DNA from: Hydromonas duriensis
GTDB lineage: Bacteria > Pseudomonadota > Gammaproteobacteria > Burkholderiales > Burkholderiaceae
Direction: 5' to 3'
DNA length: 57,823 bases
Assembly (NCBI RefSeq): GCF_004363775.1
Contig: NZ_SNZE01000013.1
Location: 1-57,823 of the forward strand
Under the pieces are notes generated by a model. The model made no database searches. It worked only from the letters and a program-made list of their open reading frames with translations, and had not been told where the DNA came from. This document shows positions 55,537 through 57,823 of this stretch, piece by piece. The translations under genes and the position numbers were made by a program. How positions within the stretch are numbered: position 1 is the first letter of the stretch; each line of letters starts with the position of its first letter.

Positions 55537-56694
55537 ATGCCTACCATTCGCGTGATTACCTCCGTCAAACAAGCGCCTCCTGAAATTTTTGCACAAAGCA
55601 AAACGCCTTTTATGTCTCAAGCATTTTGGCAAGCTTTGGAAGATTCTGACGCCATCTCGCCTGAGCGTGGATGGTGGGCTCAACATTTATTGCTACATAA
55701 CGAGGCTCAACAGCCCATCGCCCTACTTCCACTTTTTGCCAAAAACCATCACCGAGGCGAGTATGTATTCGACCAAAATTGGGCCCAAGCATACAAGGAA
55801 AACGGGTTGAACTACTATCCCCGATTGGTTAGCTGCATACCGTTCACGCCTGTAACGGATGAACGGATTTGGTTGGCAAACGGCATTGATTTAGAAGATG
55901 TCTTGCCGATGTTTGTACAAGGCATAAAACAATTAGCCACTCAGCAGTCGGCTTCCTCATGGCATACTTTATTCCTCACCCAAGCCGATGCCGCAACATT
56001 TGCCAAAAACCAACCTAAGCTGGCATTTCGGCAAGGTTGTCAATTTTTATGGACTGATCATAAATTTGACAATTTTGATGGCTTTTTAAGTCAAATGACT
56101 GCAAAACGTCGCAAGACCATTAAAGCTGAACGCAATAAAATCCATCAAATGGGCATTTCTTGCCATTTTATTGAAGGTAAAGACATCCAAGCTGATGATT
56201 GGATATTTTTTTATCAGTGTTACCAACGCACCTACCACGTTCGCGGGCAATCCCCCTATTTGAGCTTGGCTTTTTTTGAGCAGATTGGTTTGACCATGCC
56301 CAATAATGTGGTTTTAGAAATTGCTCAAGACTCATTGGGTAAAAAAATTGCCGCAGCCTTATTTTTTAAGGATGCGGACACTTTATACGGTCGCTATTGG
56401 GGGTCATTGTCAGATGTGGCCTGCCTGCATTTCGAGGTCTGTTATTACCAAGGAATTACTTATGCCTTGGCTCAAGGCTTAACTCACTTTGACCCTGGTA
56501 CACAAGGCGAGCATAAGCTTTTACGCGGTTTTTCACCTGTACTCACTCATTCTGCACACTGGCTCGCGCACCCCCAATTCATGCAGGCAATCCACGAATA
56601 CACTGAACTTGAGCGTCAGCATATTGGTGAATACCACCGTGATGCAATGGTTGCTTTACCCTTTAAACATAACATAAACAGTGGCTCTGGCTAA
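55537..56694 (+). CDS. COG3146-type GNAT/FemAB-like peptidoglycan-associated protein
   Basis: The 385-residue protein is like the COG3146 group of predicted acyltransferases with two GNAT-like domains. Family landmarks are PFMSQAFWQALEDS...GWWAQHLLL near the N-terminus, MTAKRRKTIKAERNKI, and the C-terminal DTLYGRYWGS...HFEVCYYQGI, with FDPGTQGEHKLLRGF at the end. I place the start at the ATG at 55537 by family alignment; an ATG at 55486 is also in frame. The substrate is unknown. It is divergent from fabH with about 130 bases between. Confidence 0.85.
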   Translation: MPTIRVITSVKQAPPEIFAQSKTPFMSQAFWQALEDSDAISPERGWWAQHLLLHNEAQQPIALLPLFAKNHHRGEYVFDQNWAQAYKENGLNYYPRLVSCIPFTPVTDERIWLANGIDLEDVLPMFVQGIKQLATQQSASSWHTLFLTQADAATFAKNQPKLAFRQGCQFLWTDHKFDNFDGFLSQMTAKRRKTIKAERNKIHQMGISCHFIEGKDIQADDWIFFYQCYQRTYHVRGQSPYLSLAFFEQIGLTMPNNVVLEIAQDSLGKKIAAALFFKDADTLYGRYWGSLSDVACLHFEVCYYQGITYALAQGLTHFDPGTQGEHKLLRGFSPVLTHSAHWLAHPQFMQAIHEYTELERQHIGEYHRDAMVALPFKHNINSGSG

Positions 56695-56751
56695 AAAGAG
56701 AAGAAATTTATAATTCAAAAATTAAGACATTTTGACACACTGTTTTAATGC

Positions 56752-57060
56752 CTAAATTCCACTCATAGGTAAGTAGTCTGACAACTTAGCTGTTGTATCT
56801 ATCCAATCGTCTGCAATGTATTCATAACCTCCACTTGGAACAACGATTTCACCACATTGACAGCTTTTTGTTCTGGTCTCAAGACAGCAGCTTGTATTTG
56901 TTTTTATTAAACCATAAACAACTTCTAAAACAATGTGTAACTCGGAATTGCACTTACACACATGCCTGCGTTTAATAATAACAAGAGGAACCTCTGGCAA
57001 AGCCTTGCCCACAAAATCAGAATATGACAACATTGCTACATGTTTCGTTTTTTTCACCAT
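56752..57060 (-). CDS. Small Cys-rich hypothetical protein
   Basis: The 102-residue frame has two Cys clusters (CKC near 36 and CC...CQCGE near 58-70), which together could bind zinc or form disulfides; without a signal peptide, zinc is more likely. It has a conserved-looking VPSGGYEYIADDW segment. No family is recognised and no good ribosome site is seen, so coding status is moderately supported by the Cys pattern and length only. Confidence 0.5.
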   Translation of the reverse strand: MVKKTKHVAMLSYSDFVGKALPEVPLVIIKRRHVCKCNSELHIVLEVVYGLIKTNTSCCLETRTKSCQCGEIVVPSGGYEYIADDWIDTTAKLSDYLPMSGI

Positions 57061-57163
57061 CGTTTTAAACTTTAAAAAGTATTTAAAAACAAAATGTTAT
57101 TACTTATACTGAAAATCAAATCAATCTATAAATAAAACCGTCAAGTACAGAAGTTACAGTTAG

Positions 57164-57358
57164 TTACGCATTTTTTTTAGTTATAGATTGGTGGCGTATG
57201 TTGTTTTTTGATATCCACTCCATCGCTTGAGCTCTAGACCACCCTTGTTTTGGGGCATCCCCTTTTTTTAAAGTGCTCTTTAACCTTTTATCTCGTTTTT
57301 GAATTAAGTGCTCATCCACATGAGCATCCATTAGCTCCTTGCTTTCATTTGCAGCCAT
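57164..57358 (-). CDS. Small basic hypothetical protein
   Basis: The 64-residue protein is rich in Lys and has a short amphipathic helix near the C-terminus (GWSRAQAMEWISKN). AAGGAG lies 6 bases before the ATG, a strong ribosome site, which is the main support. No family is recognised. Confidence 0.6.
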   Translation of the reverse strand: MAANESKELMDAHVDEHLIQKRDKRLKSTLKKGDAPKQGWSRAQAMEWISKNNIRHQSITKKNA

Positions 57359-57457
57359 TATTACTCCTTCTTTATTGAGGACAAGGCTTAAAATTAAGTT
57401 GAAACAGTATTTGGATTATTCTCAACAAACTTGTACAACATCACAAAAATCAGCTTT

Positions 57458-57487
57458 AAAAAAGCTCGGCACGAGCAGAGCTTTTTT
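57458..57487 (-). terminator. Terminator after the OmpA-family gene
   Basis: A perfect 10-bp stem (AAAAAAGCTC / GAGCTTTTTT) with a 10-base loop lies 30 bases past the stop of the OmpA-like gene on the minus strand. Confidence 0.85.
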
Positions 57488-57517
57488 AAGTATATTGTCC
57501 TCTAAAAATCAATAAAT

Positions 57518-57823
57518 TTACTTCAACGACACCTCAAACCGACGATTCGGGGCCAAGCACGCGATGGTTGCCGCTGACTTACTGCCTGGGCAATTCACCA
57601 ACGGTTTAGCCGCACCCAAGCCCTCAATCGTAATCAAGTTCTCTGCAATGCCTTGGCTCACTAAAAACGCTTTAATCGTTTCAGCACGTTTAAACGAGAG
57701 CTTCTGGTTATACGCATCTGAACCCAAGCGGTCGGTATACGCCGAGACTTTCAAACCTTTCTGAGTGTTAGAGTCCTCTTGCAACTGTTTAGCCAAAGCC
57801 GCCAACTTAGTGCGTCCCGCCTC
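57518..57823 (-). CDS. OmpA-family C-terminal domain protein (partial, right edge)
   Basis: The last 101 residues of an OmpA-like protein; the frame stays open to the window edge. The peptidoglycan-binding pattern SAYTDRLGSDAYNQKLSFKRAETIKAFL is present, with the meso-DAP-contacting Asp and Arg in TDRxGSDxYNxxLSxxRA, and a final NRRFEVSLK. A Cys pair (CPGS...CLAP) lies near the end. The N-terminal barrel or lipoprotein part is outside the window. Confidence 0.93.
   Translation of the reverse strand, partial: EAGRTKLAALAKQLQEDSNTQKGLKVSAYTDRLGSDAYNQKLSFKRAETIKAFLVSQGIAENLITIEGLGAAKPLVNCPGSKSAATIACLAPNRRFEVSLK

Overview
The window looks like part of a betaproteobacterial chromosome, most likely Burkholderiales, with modest GC by eye. 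The evidence is gene content and order: a sucA-sucB-lpdA cluster, the accD-folC-SPOR-purF block, ybaB-dnaX next to the SRP RNA, a nitrilase-like gene beside tldD, and a fabH-fabD-fabG run. I cannot name the genus from the sequence alone.

Region 1 (1 to about 16.56 kb) is accessory DNA beside a tRNA-Leu(CAG) gene. From the tRNA leftwards it holds a P4-type tyrosine integrase and a 1.2 kb geneless stretch with duplicated stem-loops. Next come an AlpA-like regulator coupled to a TOPRIM/helicase protein, an unusual repeat- and hairpin-rich segment, a MobC/replication-relaxation-like protein, an orphan periplasmic binding protein and an AIM24-family protein. A complete type I restriction-modification operon (hsdM-hsdS-hsdR) follows. 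A previously unlisted partial gene at the left edge encodes tandem HTH-like repeats plus GHxW/CxxC treble-clef modules. The far attachment site was not found in the window.

Region 2 (16.7-31.5 kb) starts with rnr (RNase R). It continues with a four-gene type I secretion operon: an RTX-only protein, an ABC exporter, a membrane fusion protein and a TolC-like channel. A divergent glycosyltransferase, a secreted Trp/Tyr/Pro-rich protein, an FAD amine oxidoreductase, an IS66-like relic and a Cys/Met-metabolism PLP enzyme follow.

Region 3 (31.5-41.7 kb) is housekeeping: purF, a SPOR protein, folC, accD, ybaB, dnaX, SRP RNA, tldD and a nitrilase. Two things stand out. dnaX is split by a canonical A-AAA-AAG slippery site lying directly on the zero-frame stop, so tau must be the frameshift product. 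A PD-(D/E)XK-like gene sits between accD and folC, directly behind a terminator.

Region 4 (41.8-57.8 kb) has the 2-oxoglutarate dehydrogenase operon, with three exported proteins (two of them paralogues) placed between sucB and lpdA. After it come tag, cls, a shortened fab cluster (fabH-fabD-fabG only), a FemAB/GNAT-like gene, two small uncharacterised genes and the C-terminal end of an OmpA-family protein cut by the right edge.
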